In this document: piece by piece, positions 17,057-28,021 of the stretch
Position numbering within the stretch: position 1 is the first letter of the stretch
How the letters are laid out: the number at the start of each line of letters is the position of its first letter
NCBI RefSeq assembly: GCF_900091565.1
Contig: NZ_FMCV01000009.1
Coordinates: forward strand, 62,001 to 126,000
Source: Micromonospora marina
GTDB taxonomy: Bacteria; Actinomycetota; Actinomycetes; Mycobacteriales; Micromonosporaceae
Reading direction: 5' to 3'
Length of the DNA stretch: 64,000 nt
Program-made: the position numbers and the translations under genes
Notes under the pieces: generated by a model
Told to the model about the DNA's origin: nothing
The model's input: only the letters and a program-made list of their open reading frames with translations
The model's database searches: none

Positions 17057-18591
17057 CCACCGTCACCATCCTGTCCACCGGCGTCACAGCCGCCGACGTG
17101 CTCGCGGTGGCCCGCGGCACCGCGAAGGTCGTGCTCGACCCGGCCGCCACCGAGGCGATGGCCACCTCCCGGTCCATCGTGGACGGCATCGAGGCGGCCG
17201 GCCGCCCGGTGTACGGCGTCTCCACCGGCTTCGGCGCCCTCGCGAACACGTTCGTCGCCCCGGAACGCCGGGCCGAGCTGCAGCACGCGCTGATCCGCTC
17301 GCACGCCGCCGGGGTCGGCGCGCCGATGCCGCGCGAGGTGGTACGCGCCATGATGCTGCTGCGGGTCCGCTCGCTGGCGCTCGGGCGCTCCGGGGTCCGC
17401 CCGCTGGTCGCCGAGGCGCTCGTGGACCTGCTCAACCACGACGTCACCCCGTGGGTGCCCGAGCACGGCTCGCTCGGCGCGTCAGGCGACCTGGCGCCGC
17501 TGGCCCACTGCGCGCTGGTGCTGCTCGGCGAGGGCTGGGTGCTCGGCCCGGCCGGTGACCGCGTTCCGGCCGTCGACGTGCTGCGCCGGGCCGGGCTGAA
17601 GCCGGTGTCGCTCGCCGCCAAGGAAGGGCTGGCGCTGATCAACGGCACCGACGGCATGCTCGGCATGCTGCTGCTGGCCGTCTCCGACGCCCGGCACCTG
17701 TTCGCCATTGCGGACGTGACGGCGGCGCTCGCAATCGAGGCGATGCTCGGCTCGGAGCGGCCGTTCCTGCCGGAGCTGCACGCCATCCGCCCGCACCCGG
17801 GGCAGGCCGCGTCGGCGGCGAACATCCACCGGCTGTTGCAGGGCTCGGCGGTGATGGACTCGCACCGCGACGACCTGGCACACGCGGTGCAGGACGCGTA
17901 CTCGATGCGCTGCGCCCCGCAGGTGGCCGGCGCGGCCCGGGACACGCTCGACTTCGTCGAGGTGGTGGCCGGGCGGGAGCTGCTGTCGGTGGTCGACAAC
18001 CCGGTGGTGCTGCCGGACGGGCGGGTCGAGTCGACCGGCAACTTCCACGGCGCGCCGCTCGGCTTCGCCGCCGACTACCTGGCCATCGCCGCGGCCGAGG
18101 TGGGCGCGATCGCCGAGCGCCGGGTGGACCGCCTGCTGGACGTCACCCGCTCCCGGGAGCTGCCCGCGTTCCTGTCGCCGGACCCCGGGGTCAACTCGGG
18201 CCTGATGATCGCCCAGTACACCGCCGCCGGGATCGTGGCGGAGAACCGCCGGCTCGCCGCGCCCGCCTCGATCGACTCCCTGCCGACCAGCGGCATGCAG
18301 GAGGACCACGTCTCGATGGGCTGGGCGGCCACCAAGAAGCTGCGCACCGTGCTGGACAACCTGACCAGCCTGCTCGCGGTGGAGCTGCTGGCGGCCGTAC
18401 GCGGGCTCCAGCTCCGCGCGCCGCTGACGCCGTCGCCGGCCGGGCGGGCGGCGTTGCACGCGCTCGGCGGCGCCATCGGCGAGCCGGGACCGGACGTGTT
18501 CCTCGCGCCGCTGATGGAGGCCGCACGCGAGGTGGTACGCGGCCCGGAGCTGCGCGCGGCGATCGAGCGGGAGATCGGCCCGCTCGGCTGA
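17053..18591 (+). CDS. hutH: Histidine ammonia-lyase
   Basis: This 512-aa protein has the Ala-Ser-Gly triad in [14 protein letters not shown] (about residues 138-151), which self-cyclises into the MIO cofactor, and YGVSTGFG near residue 55. The QEDHVSMG segment is also characteristic. It deaminates L-histidine to urocanate, the first step of the pathway. It is unusual only in being the last gene of the operon. It overlaps hutI by 4 bp and is followed by a strong hairpin, giving a five-enzyme transcript behind the RpiR-type regulator. Confidence 0.96.
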   Translation: MTTVTILSTGVTAADVLAVARGTAKVVLDPAATEAMATSRSIVDGIEAAGRPVYGVSTGFGALANTFVAPERRAELQHALIRSHAAGVGAPMPREVVRAMMLLRVRSLALGRSGVRPLVAEALVDLLNHDVTPWVPEHGSLGASGDLAPLAHCALVLLGEGWVLGPAGDRVPAVDVLRRAGLKPVSLAAKEGLALINGTDGMLGMLLLAVSDARHLFAIADVTAALAIEAMLGSERPFLPELHAIRPHPGQAASAANIHRLLQGSAVMDSHRDDLAHAVQDAYSMRCAPQVAGAARDTLDFVEVVAGRELLSVVDNPVVLPDGRVESTGNFHGAPLGFAADYLAIAAAEVGAIAERRVDRLLDVTRSRELPAFLSPDPGVNSGLMIAQYTAAGIVAENRRLAAPASIDSLPTSGMQEDHVSMGWAATKKLRTVLDNLTSLLAVELLAAVRGLQLRAPLTPSPAGRAALHALGGAIGEPGPDVFLAPLMEAAREVVRGPELRAAIEREIGPLG

Positions 18592-18614
18592 GCGGCCGGT
18601 CCGGGCACCGGGCC

Positions 18615-18646
18615 GACGCTGCGGCCGGGCGTCCGGCCGCGGCGTC
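18615..18646. terminator. Bidirectional hairpin between hutH and rdgB
   Basis: GACGC-T-GCGGCCGG pairs with CCGGCCGC-G-GCGTC around a GCGT loop: 13 base pairs with one T·G. It lies between two convergent genes and has no T-tract, as is common for actinobacterial terminators. Confidence 0.65.
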
Positions 18647-18654
18647 GAGAGCGG

Positions 18655-19272
18655 TCAGGCGGCGGGCGGGAGCACCTTTGCGACCAGCTTGGCCAGCTCC
18701 CGCAGCGCCTTGCCACGGTGGCTGACCGCGTCCTTCTCCTCGGGCGTCAGCTCCGCGTTCGTCCGCTCCTGCCCGTCGCCCAGGAAGACCGGGTCGTAGC
18801 CGAAGCCGCCGTCGCCGCGCGGCGCGCGCAGCAGCCGGCCGGACTGGCGGCCGTCGACCAGGTGCTCCTTGCCACCCGGCAGCACCAGCGCCACGGTGCA
18901 GACGAACGCGGCGCCCCGGTGCTCGTCCGGCACGTCGGCGACCTGGTCCAGCACGAGCTGGAGGTTGGCGTGATCGTCGCCGTGCCGGCCGGACCAGCGG
19001 GCGCTGAACACGCCAGGCATGCCGTTGAGGGCGTCCACCGCCAGACCGGAGTCGTCGGCGATGGTCGGCAGGCCGGTACGCCGGCAGCCCTCCCGTGCCT
19101 TGATCAGCGCGTTCTCGCCGAACGTGAGGCCGGTCTCCGGCAGCTCCGGATACTCCTCGACGTCGTCGAGCCCGAGCAGGGCGATCCGGTGCGCGCCGAG
19201 CGCGCCGTCCAGGATCCGCTGGAGTTCGACCAGCTTCTTCCGGTTCCGGGTGGCAAGGAGGACCTTGTTCAT
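18655..19272 (-). CDS. rdgB: XTP/dITP diphosphatase (RdgB/HAM1 family)
   Basis: This 205-aa protein starts [18 protein letters not shown], with [12 protein letters not shown] and [21 protein letters not shown], the nucleotide- and metal-binding motifs of the HAM1 fold. It hydrolyses non-canonical purine triphosphates such as XTP and ITP to monophosphates, keeping them out of DNA. Its start overlaps the end of rph by 4 bp, the same order as Rv1340-Rv1341 in M. tuberculosis. Confidence 0.93.
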   Translation of the reverse strand: MNKVLLATRNRKKLVELQRILDGALGAHRIALLGLDDVEEYPELPETGLTFGENALIKAREGCRRTGLPTIADDSGLAVDALNGMPGVFSARWSGRHGDDHANLQLVLDQVADVPDEHRGAAFVCTVALVLPGGKEHLVDGRQSGRLLRAPRGDGGFGYDPVFLGDGQERTNAELTPEEKDAVSHRGKALRELAKLVAKVLPPAA

Positions 19273-19997
19273 GACGAGAGCGCCTTCCGCTGCGCGTCGG
19301 CCAGTTCCAGACAGCCCGCCACGCCCAGGTCGAGCAGCGCGTCGAGCTGGTCGCGGGCGAAGACGCCCGCCTCACCGGTGCCCTGCACCTCGACGAAGTC
19401 GCCGGTGCCGGTGCAGACCACGTTCATGTCGACCTCGGCGGTGACGTCCTCGGCGTAGCAGAGGTCGAGCATCGGCTCGCCGCCGATCACGCCGACGCTC
19501 ACCGCCGCCACCGAGCGGTGCATCACCTTGTCCACCTTGCCGGCCAGCGCCTTGCGCTCGGCCAGCCAGGTCACCGCGTCGTGCAGTGCGACGTACGCGC
19601 CGGTGATCGCGGCGGTCCGGGTGCCCCCGTCGGCCTGGAGCACGTCGCAGTCCAGCACGATCGAGTTCTCGCCGAGCGCCTTGAGGTCGACGCAGGCGCG
19701 CAGGCTGCGGCCGATCAGCCGGGAGATCTCGTGCGTGCGCCCGCCGACCTTGCCGCGGACGCTCTCCCGGTCCGAGCGGGTGTTCGTGGCCCGGGGCAGC
19801 ATCGCATACTCGGCGGTCACCCAGCCCAGCCCGGAACCCTTGCGCCAGCGGGGCACGCCCTCGGTGACGCTTGCCGTGCAGAGGACCCGGGTCGCGCCGA
19901 ACTCGACGAGCACCGATCCCTCCGGGTGGGTGCTCCAGCCTCGGGTCAGGGTCACCGGTCGGAGTTGGTCGGGCTGCCGCCCGTCAGGTCGCGCCAT
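19269..19997 (-). CDS. rph: Ribonuclease PH
   Basis: This 242-aa protein begins [15 protein letters not shown], the typical RNase PH start, followed by [26 protein letters not shown]-like [16 protein letters not shown] and [14 protein letters not shown]. It is a phosphate-dependent exonuclease that trims tRNA 3' ends and works as a hexamer in the cytoplasm. Length is normal. It is transcribed before rdgB with a 4-bp overlap, and follows the pair of glycosyltransferases on the same strand after 54 bp. Confidence 0.95.
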   Translation of the reverse strand: MARPDGRQPDQLRPVTLTRGWSTHPEGSVLVEFGATRVLCTASVTEGVPRWRKGSGLGWVTAEYAMLPRATNTRSDRESVRGKVGGRTHEISRLIGRSLRACVDLKALGENSIVLDCDVLQADGGTRTAAITGAYVALHDAVTWLAERKALAGKVDKVMHRSVAAVSVGVIGGEPMLDLCYAEDVTAEVDMNVVCTGTGDFVEVQGTGEAGVFARDQLDALLDLGVAGCLELADAQRKALSS

Positions 19998-20051
19998 GCC
20001 TGCACCCTATGCGGTGCGGTGATCGCACCGCCCGCGGGTGCCACCGGCCGG

Positions 20052-21194
20052 TCAGCGCGCCGGCGCGTCGACCCCGTGCGCGCGGAGGAAACCCGCGACG
20101 GCGGCCGGCCAGCCGAACTCCTCGGCGCGGGCCCGCGCGGCCGCGCGACGCTCTGCCTCCGGCCGGTCCAGCAGCCGGCGGACCGCGACGGCGAACGCCG
20201 CCGGGGTGCCGTACGCGGCGAGCCCGCCCGGCCCGATCACCTCGGGCAGGGCGCTCGCCGCGTTCGCCACCACCGGCGTGCCGGATGCGAGCGCCTCCAG
20301 GCCGGCCAGGCCGAACGTCTCCACCGGCCCGGGTGCGAGCACCACGTCCGCGCCAGCCAGCAGCGCGGCCACCGACAGCCGGTCCGGCAGGAACCCGGTG
20401 AAGTGCACCGGCAGGCCCGCTGCCCGCCGGGCCAACGCCGGCCGCAGCGGCCCGTCCCCGACCAGCACCAGGACCGCCGGTACGCCGGCGCGGCGCAGCC
20501 GGGCCAGCGTGGTCAGCGCCAGGTCGGGGCGTTTCTCCACGGAGAGCCGGGCGCAGTGCACCAGCAGCACCTCCGAGTCGTCGGCGTACCGCTCCCGCAG
20601 CGCCGGGTCGGCGCGACGGGGGTGGAACGTGTCCAGGTCGACGCCGAGCGGCACCCGCTCGACCGGCGGTCCGTCCAGCCGGCCGAACTCCTCCGCGGCC
20701 CAGCGGGTGGTGCAGACGATCCGGTCGAACCGGCGTACCGTCTCGCGGTTCAGCCGGTCTGCGGTCCGCCGGGCCAGCCCGGTCGGCACCCCCCACTGGC
20801 CGAGCAGCCCGGTCAGGCTCTCGTGCGAGACCATCGTCGAGCGCACCCCGTGCTCCCGTGCCCAGCGGCCGGTCCAGCGCAGCGTGCTGCGATCGGAGAC
20901 CTCGATCCGGTCCGGGGCCAGGTCGCCGAGGAGCCGGGCCAACCGCCGCCGGTCCCACAGCACCCGATAGCCGCCGGTGCCGGGCAGCTCCGGTCCGGGC
21001 AGGGTGATCTCCCGCCCCCACGGCCGCACTGTGTCCGACGGGCGCGCCCCGGGGATCACCAGCACCGGTTCGTGACCGGCGGCCAGATACCCGGCGCCCA
21101 GTTGGCGCAGCGCCGTCCGCAGCCCGCCGGACCGCGCCGTCACGAAGTTGGCAAGCCGGACGATCCGTACCGGACGGGCGGCGGCCCCGGTCAC
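20052..21194 (-). CDS. Family 4 (GT-B) glycosyltransferase
   Basis: This 380-aa protein starts at GTG 21194, which overlaps the stop of the preceding glycosyltransferase by 4 bp (GTGA). The frame continues open upstream but only as antisense-like sequence. The N-terminal half starts PVRIVRLANFVTARSGGLRTAL; the C-terminal half has VLLVHCARLSVEKRPDLAL, VGDGPLRPAL and VLAPGPVETFGLAGLEALASGTPVV, the E-x7-E region. It probably adds a mannosyl or similar residue to an envelope glycolipid together with its neighbour. The pair interrupts an otherwise conserved Rv1331-Rv1341-like gene order. Confidence 0.84.
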   Translation of the reverse strand: MTGAAARPVRIVRLANFVTARSGGLRTALRQLGAGYLAAGHEPVLVIPGARPSDTVRPWGREITLPGPELPGTGGYRVLWDRRRLARLLGDLAPDRIEVSDRSTLRWTGRWAREHGVRSTMVSHESLTGLLGQWGVPTGLARRTADRLNRETVRRFDRIVCTTRWAAEEFGRLDGPPVERVPLGVDLDTFHPRRADPALRERYADDSEVLLVHCARLSVEKRPDLALTTLARLRRAGVPAVLVLVGDGPLRPALARRAAGLPVHFTGFLPDRLSVAALLAGADVVLAPGPVETFGLAGLEALASGTPVVANAASALPEVIGPGGLAAYGTPAAFAVAVRRLLDRPEAERRAAARARAEEFGWPAAVAGFLRAHGVDAPAR

Positions 21195-22330
21195 GCCGCG
21201 AGCCGTCCGGCGGCGGGCGAACCGGCCAGCACTGCCTGGTAGTGCCCGATCAGCTCGTCCCCGACCGCGTCCCAGCTCCGCCGGGCCACCGCCGCGCGGG
21301 CCGCCGCGCCGTACCGGGCCCGCCGGGACGGGTCGGCGGCCAGCTCGGCCACGGCGGCGGCCAGCGCGGCGCCGTCGTCCGGCGGCACCAGCAGCCCGGT
21401 CACCCCCGACTCGACCAGGTCCACCGGACCACCGCTGGCCGGCGCCACCACCGGTACGCCGCTCGCCGCGGCCTCCTGGAGCGTCTGCCCGAACGTTTCG
21501 TGCGGTCCGGTGTGGACGAACACGTCGAGGCTGGCGTACAGCTCGGCCAGTGCGTCGTCGCGTCGCACGCCGAGGAACCGCGCCGCCGGCAGCGCCCGTT
21601 CGAGCTGACGCCGGGCCGGCCCGTCGCCGACCACCACCACCCGCACGCCGGGCAGGTCGGTGACCGGCGCCAACAGGTCCACCCGCTTCTCCGGGGCGAG
21701 CCGGCCGACGTACCCGACAAGCAGTTCGCCGCCGGTTGCGAGCGTCGCGCGGAGCTGTTCGCTGCGCCGCGCCGGGTGGAACCGGACGGCGTCCACGCCG
21801 CGCCGCCACAGCCAGATCCGGCGTACCCCGTGATTGATCAGGTCCGACGCGGCGCGGGTGGACGGCGCGAGGGTGCGCTGCGCGGAGTTGTGGATCTCGC
21901 GGATCCGCCGCCACGCGGCGGCCTCGCCCCATCCCACCCGGTACGCCCGGGCGTAGGCCGCCACATCGGTCTGGTAGACCGCGACGGCGGGCAGGCCGTG
22001 GCGGGCCGCCAGCGACGCGCCGGCCGCGCCCAGCACGAAGGGACTGGCCAGGTGGACCACGTCGGGCCGGTGCCCGAGCAGCGCGCCGGTCAGCCCGACG
22101 CTCGGCACGGCGAGCCGGAAGCCCTGATAGCGGGGCAGGGGCACGCTCGGCAGGCGCACCACCGGATAGGCGTGGTGGTCGACCCGGCGGCGGCGGCCCC
22201 CGGCCGGGGCGGGCGCGACGACGAGGGGCTCGTGACCCCGGGCGACCAGGTGCTCGGCGGCCCGGACGACCGAGTGCGCCACGCCGTTGACGTCCGGCGG
22301 AAACGACTCGGTGACGATGGCGATCCGCAT
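21191..22330 (-). CDS. Family 4 glycosyltransferase, MgtA/PimB-like
   Basis: This 379-aa protein is started at ATG 22330 (MRIAIVTESFPPDVNGVAHS), the usual beginning of GDP-mannose-dependent alpha-mannosyltransferases; an upstream ATG at 22393 would add an unlikely Arg/Pro-rich leader. The C-terminal half shows VGYVGRLAPEKRVDLL, VVVGDGPARRQLE and VFVHTGPHETFGQTLQEAAASGVPVVAP. It resembles MgtA/PimB-type enzymes that mannosylate glycolipids at the inner membrane face. Donor specificity is inferred from resemblance only. Confidence 0.82.
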   Translation of the reverse strand: MRIAIVTESFPPDVNGVAHSVVRAAEHLVARGHEPLVVAPAPAGGRRRRVDHHAYPVVRLPSVPLPRYQGFRLAVPSVGLTGALLGHRPDVVHLASPFVLGAAGASLAARHGLPAVAVYQTDVAAYARAYRVGWGEAAAWRRIREIHNSAQRTLAPSTRAASDLINHGVRRIWLWRRGVDAVRFHPARRSEQLRATLATGGELLVGYVGRLAPEKRVDLLAPVTDLPGVRVVVVGDGPARRQLERALPAARFLGVRRDDALAELYASLDVFVHTGPHETFGQTLQEAAASGVPVVAPASGGPVDLVESGVTGLLVPPDDGAALAAAVAELAADPSRRARYGAAARAAVARRSWDAVGDELIGHYQAVLAGSPAAGRLAA

Positions 22331-22420
22331 GGCCCGAGGGTGCGGGCGGCACGGATGCGGCAGGCGACGGCACGCTGACCGGCCGGCAAACACTGCGACA
22401 ACGCGCGGCCCGGGCGCCGG

Positions 22421-23167
22421 TCAGATGTCGTAGCTGGCGCCCGCCCGGACCACTTCCAGCGGCCCGGTGTACGCCCCGGCCGCCGCCTCCACGGTCTGCG
22501 ACTCGCTGCCCCAGGCCGGTACGAGGTGGGTGAGCAGGAGCCGACCCACTCCCGCCTTGGTGGCCGCCTCGCCCGCCTCCCGGCCGGTCAGGTGCAGGTC
22601 CGGCGGGTTCTCCACGCCGTCCATGTAGCTCGCCTCGCAGAGGAACACGTCGGCGTCCTGGGCCAGGCGCAGCAGCGCCTCGCAGGGTGCGGTGTCGGCG
22701 GAGTAGCAGAACACCCGGCCGCCGTGCTCCAGCCGCACCCCGTACGTCTCGACCGGGTGGTTCATCCGGTCGACGGTGACTGTGAACGGACCGATCGGGA
22801 ACGTGCCCGGCTGCAGGCCGTAGAACTGGTAGACGTCCTCCACCGAGCCCTCCTCCTGCCCGTACGCGGCGGCCAGCCGGTCCGGCGCGCCGGACGGGGC
22901 GTACATCGGCAGGGGCGGATACGGGCCGTCCGGCGCGTACCGGCGTACCACTACGTAGGACACGGCGTCGAACATGTGGTCGCAGTGCAGGTGGGTGAGG
23001 AGGACGGCGTCGGGGGCGTGCAGCCCGACGTAGCGCTGGAGCGTGGAGAGCGAGCCCACGCCGAAGTCGATCAGAAGGCGGAAGCCCTCGGCTTCCATGA
23101 GATAGGCCGAGCAGGGGGATTCGGGCCCCGGGAAGCTGCCCGCGCAGCCGAGGACGGTCAGTCTCAT
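22421..23167 (-). CDS. Metallo-beta-lactamase-fold hydrolase (Rv1339-type, candidate cAMP phosphodiesterase)
   Basis: This 248-aa MBL protein has THLHCDHMFD (HxHxDH metal motif, about residues 58-67), the later Asp in YSADTAPCE, and a final His in LLTHLVPAW. The RNase Z-like overall layout and the position between cysM and rph match M. tuberculosis Rv1339, reported as an atypical cyclic-nucleotide phosphodiesterase. The function is carried over by synteny and fold, not proven. The ATG at 23167 is the natural start (MRLTVLGCAGSFPG). Confidence 0.82.
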   Translation of the reverse strand: MRLTVLGCAGSFPGPESPCSAYLMEAEGFRLLIDFGVGSLSTLQRYVGLHAPDAVLLTHLHCDHMFDAVSYVVVRRYAPDGPYPPLPMYAPSGAPDRLAAAYGQEEGSVEDVYQFYGLQPGTFPIGPFTVTVDRMNHPVETYGVRLEHGGRVFCYSADTAPCEALLRLAQDADVFLCEASYMDGVENPPDLHLTGREAGEAATKAGVGRLLLTHLVPAWGSESQTVEAAAGAYTGPLEVVRAGASYDI

Positions 23168-23346
23168 CCGGTGGCCTCGATCTCACCGTGAGTAGTCGAT
23201 GCGCCGGCGGCGGCGCCGCCGATGATCACTACCGACGCGCTCGCCACGCTGCGCAGCCTACGCGTCGCCCCGGTCGGGCAAGAATCATCTGCCGGAAGTT
23301 GTCATCAACGTGACACCCATACACGTCCGCTCCGGACGAGACCGGC

Positions 23347-23379
23347 GGTCCGGCCGGCGGGCACGCCACCGGCCGGACC
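23347..23379. terminator. Hairpin downstream of cysM
   Basis: GGTCCGGCCGG (23347-23357) is exactly complementary to CCGGCCGGACC (23369-23379), with an 11-nt loop. It follows the cysM stop on the minus strand by 13 bp and would separate cysM from the MBL gene in transcription. Confidence 0.6.
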
Positions 23380-23392
23380 GGCCATCGGTCCG

Positions 23393-24775
<1,383 letters not shown>

Positions 24776-25264
24776 TCAGCGGCCGGAACACTCGTAGTCG
24801 ACCGTCGCCGGGCTCTGCCCGAACATGTAGGACTGGACGGCGTTCGGGTCCACGGCGGCATCCACGATCTCCACCGGCTCCTCGGTGACCACGCCGTCGA
24901 CGATCCGGAAGGAGCGGATCTCCTCGGTGTCGGGCTCGCGGGTCGAGACGAGCAGGTAGTGCGCGCCCGGCTCGCCGGCGAAGGAGACGTCCGTACGCGA
25001 CGGGTAGGCCTCCGTCGCGGTGTGCGAGTGGTAGATGACGACCGGTTCCTCGTCGCGGTCGTCCATCTCACGCCACACCCGCAGCTGCTCCATCGAGTCG
25101 AACTCGTAGAACGTCATGGAACGGGCGGCGTTGTCCATCGGGATGTGCCGGGCCGGGGTGTCGCTGCCGACGGGACCGGCGACCACGCCGCACGCCTCGT
25201 CCGGGTGGTCCCGGCGCGCGTGGGCGACGATCGCGTCGATGATCGACCGGTCGATGCTCAGCAC
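24776..25264 (-). CDS. mec: JAMM/MPN+ metallopeptidase that processes CysO (Mec type)
   Basis: This 162-aa protein starts at GTG 25264 (LSIDRSIIDAIVAHARRDHPDEACG). The JAMM zinc motif is complete: Glu in HPDEACG, then VIYHSHTATEAYPSRTD giving H-x-H-x10-D. In M. tuberculosis the homologue cleaves cysteine from the CysO-cysteine adduct. Given the extended CysO encoded next door, it may also mature the precursor. About 67 bp separate it from cysO on the same strand. Confidence 0.9.
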   Translation of the reverse strand: MLSIDRSIIDAIVAHARRDHPDEACGVVAGPVGSDTPARHIPMDNAARSMTFYEFDSMEQLRVWREMDDRDEEPVVIYHSHTATEAYPSRTDVSFAGEPGAHYLLVSTREPDTEEIRSFRIVDGVVTEEPVEIVDAAVDPNAVQSYMFGQSPATVDYECSGR

Positions 25265-25319
25265 GTCGCCAAGCCTAGCGCCTGGCCCTCCCGGGCGGCG
25301 AGGTGGCAACCGTCACCAC

Positions 25320-25823
25320 TCAGTCGATCAGCGCGTTGAGCAGGGACTCCTGCAGATATCCGAGATAGGCGTAGACCGACAGTTGGAACACCCGGGACGA
25401 ACCCGGGTCCGCGGCCACCGCGTCGTCGAGTTCCTCGCCCAGGTCGGTGCCGTCCTTGATCTCCAGGCGTACGCCCATCGCCAGCCGGGCGTCGTTCAGC
25501 GCCCGGAGCCACGCCTCGGCCGCCTCCGCGTCCAGCCGCACCTCGCCACCGGAGTCCCCGTCGGGCAGCGCGGCGAGCACGGCACCCGCCTGGTCGATCT
25601 TGCCGGTCTTCAGATCACCCTCGGTGTAGCGGCGGAACTCGGCGGTGCCGGCGTCGTCGTCCGGGTAGACGTCCGGGAAGAGCCGCCCGACCACCGGATC
25701 GCCGTGGTCGAAGCCGTCGGTCAGCAGCCCGACCACCTCGCCCGCGACCTTGCGCAGCACCCGGACCTCGTCGACCGCGAACGTGGCCACGTAGTGGTCG
25801 CCCCGGCGGCGGAACATGCTCAC
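25320..25823 (-). CDS. DUF2017-family protein
   Basis: This 167-aa, acidic protein starts FRRRGDHYVATFAVDEVRVLRKVAGEVVGLL and ends SVYAYLGYLQESLLNALID. I recognise it as DUF2017, the family encoded directly after clpS in actinobacteria (Rv1332 position). It is mostly helical with no catalytic motif visible. GTG 25823 and ATG 25817 are both possible starts. Constant linkage to clpS suggests a role around ClpAP/ClpCP proteolysis, but that is guilt by association. Confidence 0.8.
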   Translation of the reverse strand: MSMFRRRGDHYVATFAVDEVRVLRKVAGEVVGLLTDGFDHGDPVVGRLFPDVYPDDDAGTAEFRRYTEGDLKTGKIDQAGAVLAALPDGDSGGEVRLDAEAAEAWLRALNDARLAMGVRLEIKDGTDLGEELDDAVAADPGSSRVFQLSVYAYLGYLQESLLNALID

Positions 25824-25878
25824 AGCGCCACCCTTGCTCGCGACTGCGGGGCTCGCGACACCGGCTCACTCCTCGCGC

Positions 25879-26169
25879 TCACGATCGGTCCACCGTCGCC
25901 CAGAGGCCGTACGCGTGCAGTTGCGCCGCGTCGTGCTCCATCCGCTCCCGGGCACCGCTGGAGACCACGGCCTTGCCCTTGTGGTGCACGTCCAGCATGA
26001 GCCGCTCCGCCTTCTCCCGGCTGTACCCGAAGAGCTTCTGGAACACCCAGGTCACATACGTCATCAGGTTGACCGGATCGTCCCAGACGATGGTCACCCA
26101 CGGCCGGTCGGAGACCGGCACCTCTTCGGTGTCCGGCGTCTCGACCGGCGCAACCTGTGGAGCCGCCAT
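25879..26169 (-). CDS. clpS: ATP-dependent Clp protease adaptor ClpS
   Basis: This 96-aa protein has the ClpS core [20 protein letters not shown], then [25 protein letters not shown], which forms the N-degron pocket and the ClpC/ClpA contact. It delivers N-end-rule substrates to the Clp protease in the cytoplasm. ATG 26169 is preceded by a GGGGGG ribosome-binding site; ATG 26178 would add three residues. It is the first gene of the clpS-DUF2017-mec-cysO-cysM block. Confidence 0.92.
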   Translation of the reverse strand: MAAPQVAPVETPDTEEVPVSDRPWVTIVWDDPVNLMTYVTWVFQKLFGYSREKAERLMLDVHHKGKAVVSSGARERMEHDAAQLHAYGLWATVDRS

Positions 26170-26284
26170 GCCCCCCATCGTGCCACCGGATCCGGGGAAC
26201 CGATGAACCGGAACGGCGCGCGGGTCGTCGTCACCCGCCCGGGCCGCGTACGCGAGCCCGGGTCGCCGTCTGCCGACCCCGTGG

Positions 26285-27829
26285 TCAGGCAAGCAGGATG
26301 CCGTGGTCGAGCGCATCGGCGAGCACCGCGCCCAGCGAGAGACGGATCACCTCGAAGCGGCGGGACACCTCGCGGGACAGCTCGAGTTCGACCTCGCGCA
26401 GCGCGCGCTGGGCCCAGGAGCGGGCGGCGTTCGGATCGTTGTTGCCGGGCGCCCGCCAGTGCTGCCAGCAGCCCCCGTTGAGGGCGACGCCGACCGGCGG
26501 GAGCACCTCGTTCCGCTGCGCGCCGGGCAGGCCGGCCAGCGCGTCCAGGGCGCCCGCCCCGGTCAGCCCGGCGACCCCGGCCGTGCTGGTCACCAGGAGC
26601 ACCCGGTCCAGCTCGGGCGCGTCCGGGTGGTCGGCCAGGCCCCAGCGCACCGCGTGGGTGATCCGCCGGCGTACGCCCTCGGCCAGCGGCGCGCCGAACA
26701 CCCGGGCGGCAGCCTCGTCGACCAGGCCCCGCACGGCCTCGTCGCACTGGGCGGTGGCGAGCAGCGACAGCGCCTCCATCTCCCGGTCGAGCAGTTGCGG
26801 CAGGCCGGCGCAGCCGACCCCGAAGACGATCTCCTGCACCACCCGCAAGTGGATGTTTGCCAGTTCCAGGGCGAGGTGCTGGCGGATCCGGCGGGCGCAG
26901 GCGCGGGCCTGGCGGTCGATCCGGTCGGCCAGCTCACCCGGCTCGACGCCGGCGAGCACCGGTATCCGGCCGTGCGCGCCGGCCGGCACCGGCGGGCACG
27001 CGCTGCCGCGACGCAGCGCCTCGTCGGCGGCCCAGCCGACCAGCGCGCGGCGCAGCTGCGGCAGCTCGGCGTGGCGGGCCGGGAACCACCGGGCCGGGGT
27101 GAGCGCCGGCACCGCGGCCAGCAGCGCCGCGCGGTGCGCCTCGATGGAGACCGACACCGGGTCGAGCCGGCGGATGGGCCCGAGATCGGTACCGGACGCC
27201 GCCCGGTCCTGGGCCCGCGTTCCGTCGCCCGGCGCGGCCGGGGCGGTCACGCCGGGCGTGACGGCGAAGAACACCTCGACCCGGGTACGCGCCACCTCGG
27301 CGAGCAGGTGCAGCTCGGCCGCGCTGAACGCCTGGTCGGCGGAGATCACGAAGAGCAACGCGCCGGCCCGGCCGACGGCGTCGCGCAGCACCCGGCCGCC
27401 GGCGACGCCGAGCGTGCCGGTATCAGGCGTGTCGACCACCGCGAAGTGCCGCAGCAGCGGATCGGGCAGGCTCAGCTCGACCCGGCGCGGCGGCCGGGCC
27501 AGCGCCGGGCCGGCGGCGAGCGGGTCGGCGCCGTAGGCGTGCGGCTGGCGGTAGCCCGGGACGTACGCGGCGCGGGTGGCGGTGGCGGCGTGCTGGACCA
27601 GCAGATTGCTTCCCGTCGGCACGGCGAGCGTCGCGGCCTCGACCCCGAGCAGGCCGGCGATCAGCTCGCGCCGGTTCGCGCCGGCCGGACCGGCGACGAC
27701 CACCGCCATCGGCTCGTCCGGCCCGGGCGCGGTCATCCCGAGCCGGGCCGGTAGCGGGACACATCCGGCGGGCCCGGCCTGCCGGCGCGGGTCGGGCACG
27801 TGGACCGAGGGGAGCGAACCTGGCGTCAT
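26285..27829 (-). CDS. Dynamin-like GTPase-domain protein with a degenerate P-loop
   Basis: This 514-aa protein starts at ATG 27829; sequence upstream in frame is promoter. An N-terminal G-domain-like region shows [15 protein letters not shown] (G1 position), VVDTPDTG (G3) and [18 protein letters not shown], a pattern common in bacterial dynamin-like proteins. The GxxxxGK[ST] lysine is missing, so nucleotide binding may be lost or altered. The second half is helical and amphipathic and ends without a clear membrane helix. It diverges from the LuxR regulator gene. Function unknown; membrane remodelling or stress resistance would be guesses. Confidence 0.6.
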   Translation of the reverse strand: MTPGSLPSVHVPDPRRQAGPAGCVPLPARLGMTAPGPDEPMAVVVAGPAGANRRELIAGLLGVEAATLAVPTGSNLLVQHAATATRAAYVPGYRQPHAYGADPLAAGPALARPPRRVELSLPDPLLRHFAVVDTPDTGTLGVAGGRVLRDAVGRAGALLFVISADQAFSAAELHLLAEVARTRVEVFFAVTPGVTAPAAPGDGTRAQDRAASGTDLGPIRRLDPVSVSIEAHRAALLAAVPALTPARWFPARHAELPQLRRALVGWAADEALRRGSACPPVPAGAHGRIPVLAGVEPGELADRIDRQARACARRIRQHLALELANIHLRVVQEIVFGVGCAGLPQLLDREMEALSLLATAQCDEAVRGLVDEAAARVFGAPLAEGVRRRITHAVRWGLADHPDAPELDRVLLVTSTAGVAGLTGAGALDALAGLPGAQRNEVLPPVGVALNGGCWQHWRAPGNNDPNAARSWAQRALREVELELSREVSRRFEVIRLSLGAVLADALDHGILLA

Positions 27830-27945
27830 CAGGTGGGCCTCCCGATCGGGCGACCAGGGTGGCGGTCGCGGATTCTCCCTGGTTGCAGGGCTGCCGGAAG
27901 AGTACGGGTGTCGGCCATCCGACAGCCGACAACACCGGTACTCAC

Positions 27946-27965
27946 GAGTAATGAACAGATTACTC
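27946..27965. promoter_or_regulatory. Dyad in the divergent promoter region before the LAL regulator
   Basis: GAGTAAT (27946-27952) and ATTACTC (27959-27965) are perfect inverted repeats with a 6-nt GAACAG spacer. The site is AT-rich compared with its surroundings and lies about 57 bp before the LuxR-type gene and 117 bp before the dynamin-like gene. It is a candidate operator for either. Confidence 0.4.
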
Positions 27966-28009
27966 AACTTCACTGCGTGACGGTACGCACGCGCACGGAA
28001 CACGGTCGA

Positions 28010-28021
28010 TATGCTGCGTCG
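28010..28021 (+). promoter_or_regulatory. Candidate leaderless -10 of the LAL regulator
   Basis: TATGCT (28010-28015) is 6 nt before ATG 28022 and no ribosome-binding site is visible, which fits leaderless initiation. A matching -35 was not found. Confidence 0.3.

Noticed and set aside
20052..23186. One giant minus-strand protein spanning two glycosyltransferases and the MBL gene
   Set aside because: The upstream two thirds are out-of-frame readings of other genes; the real glycosyltransferase starts at GTG 21194 with a GTGA overlap.
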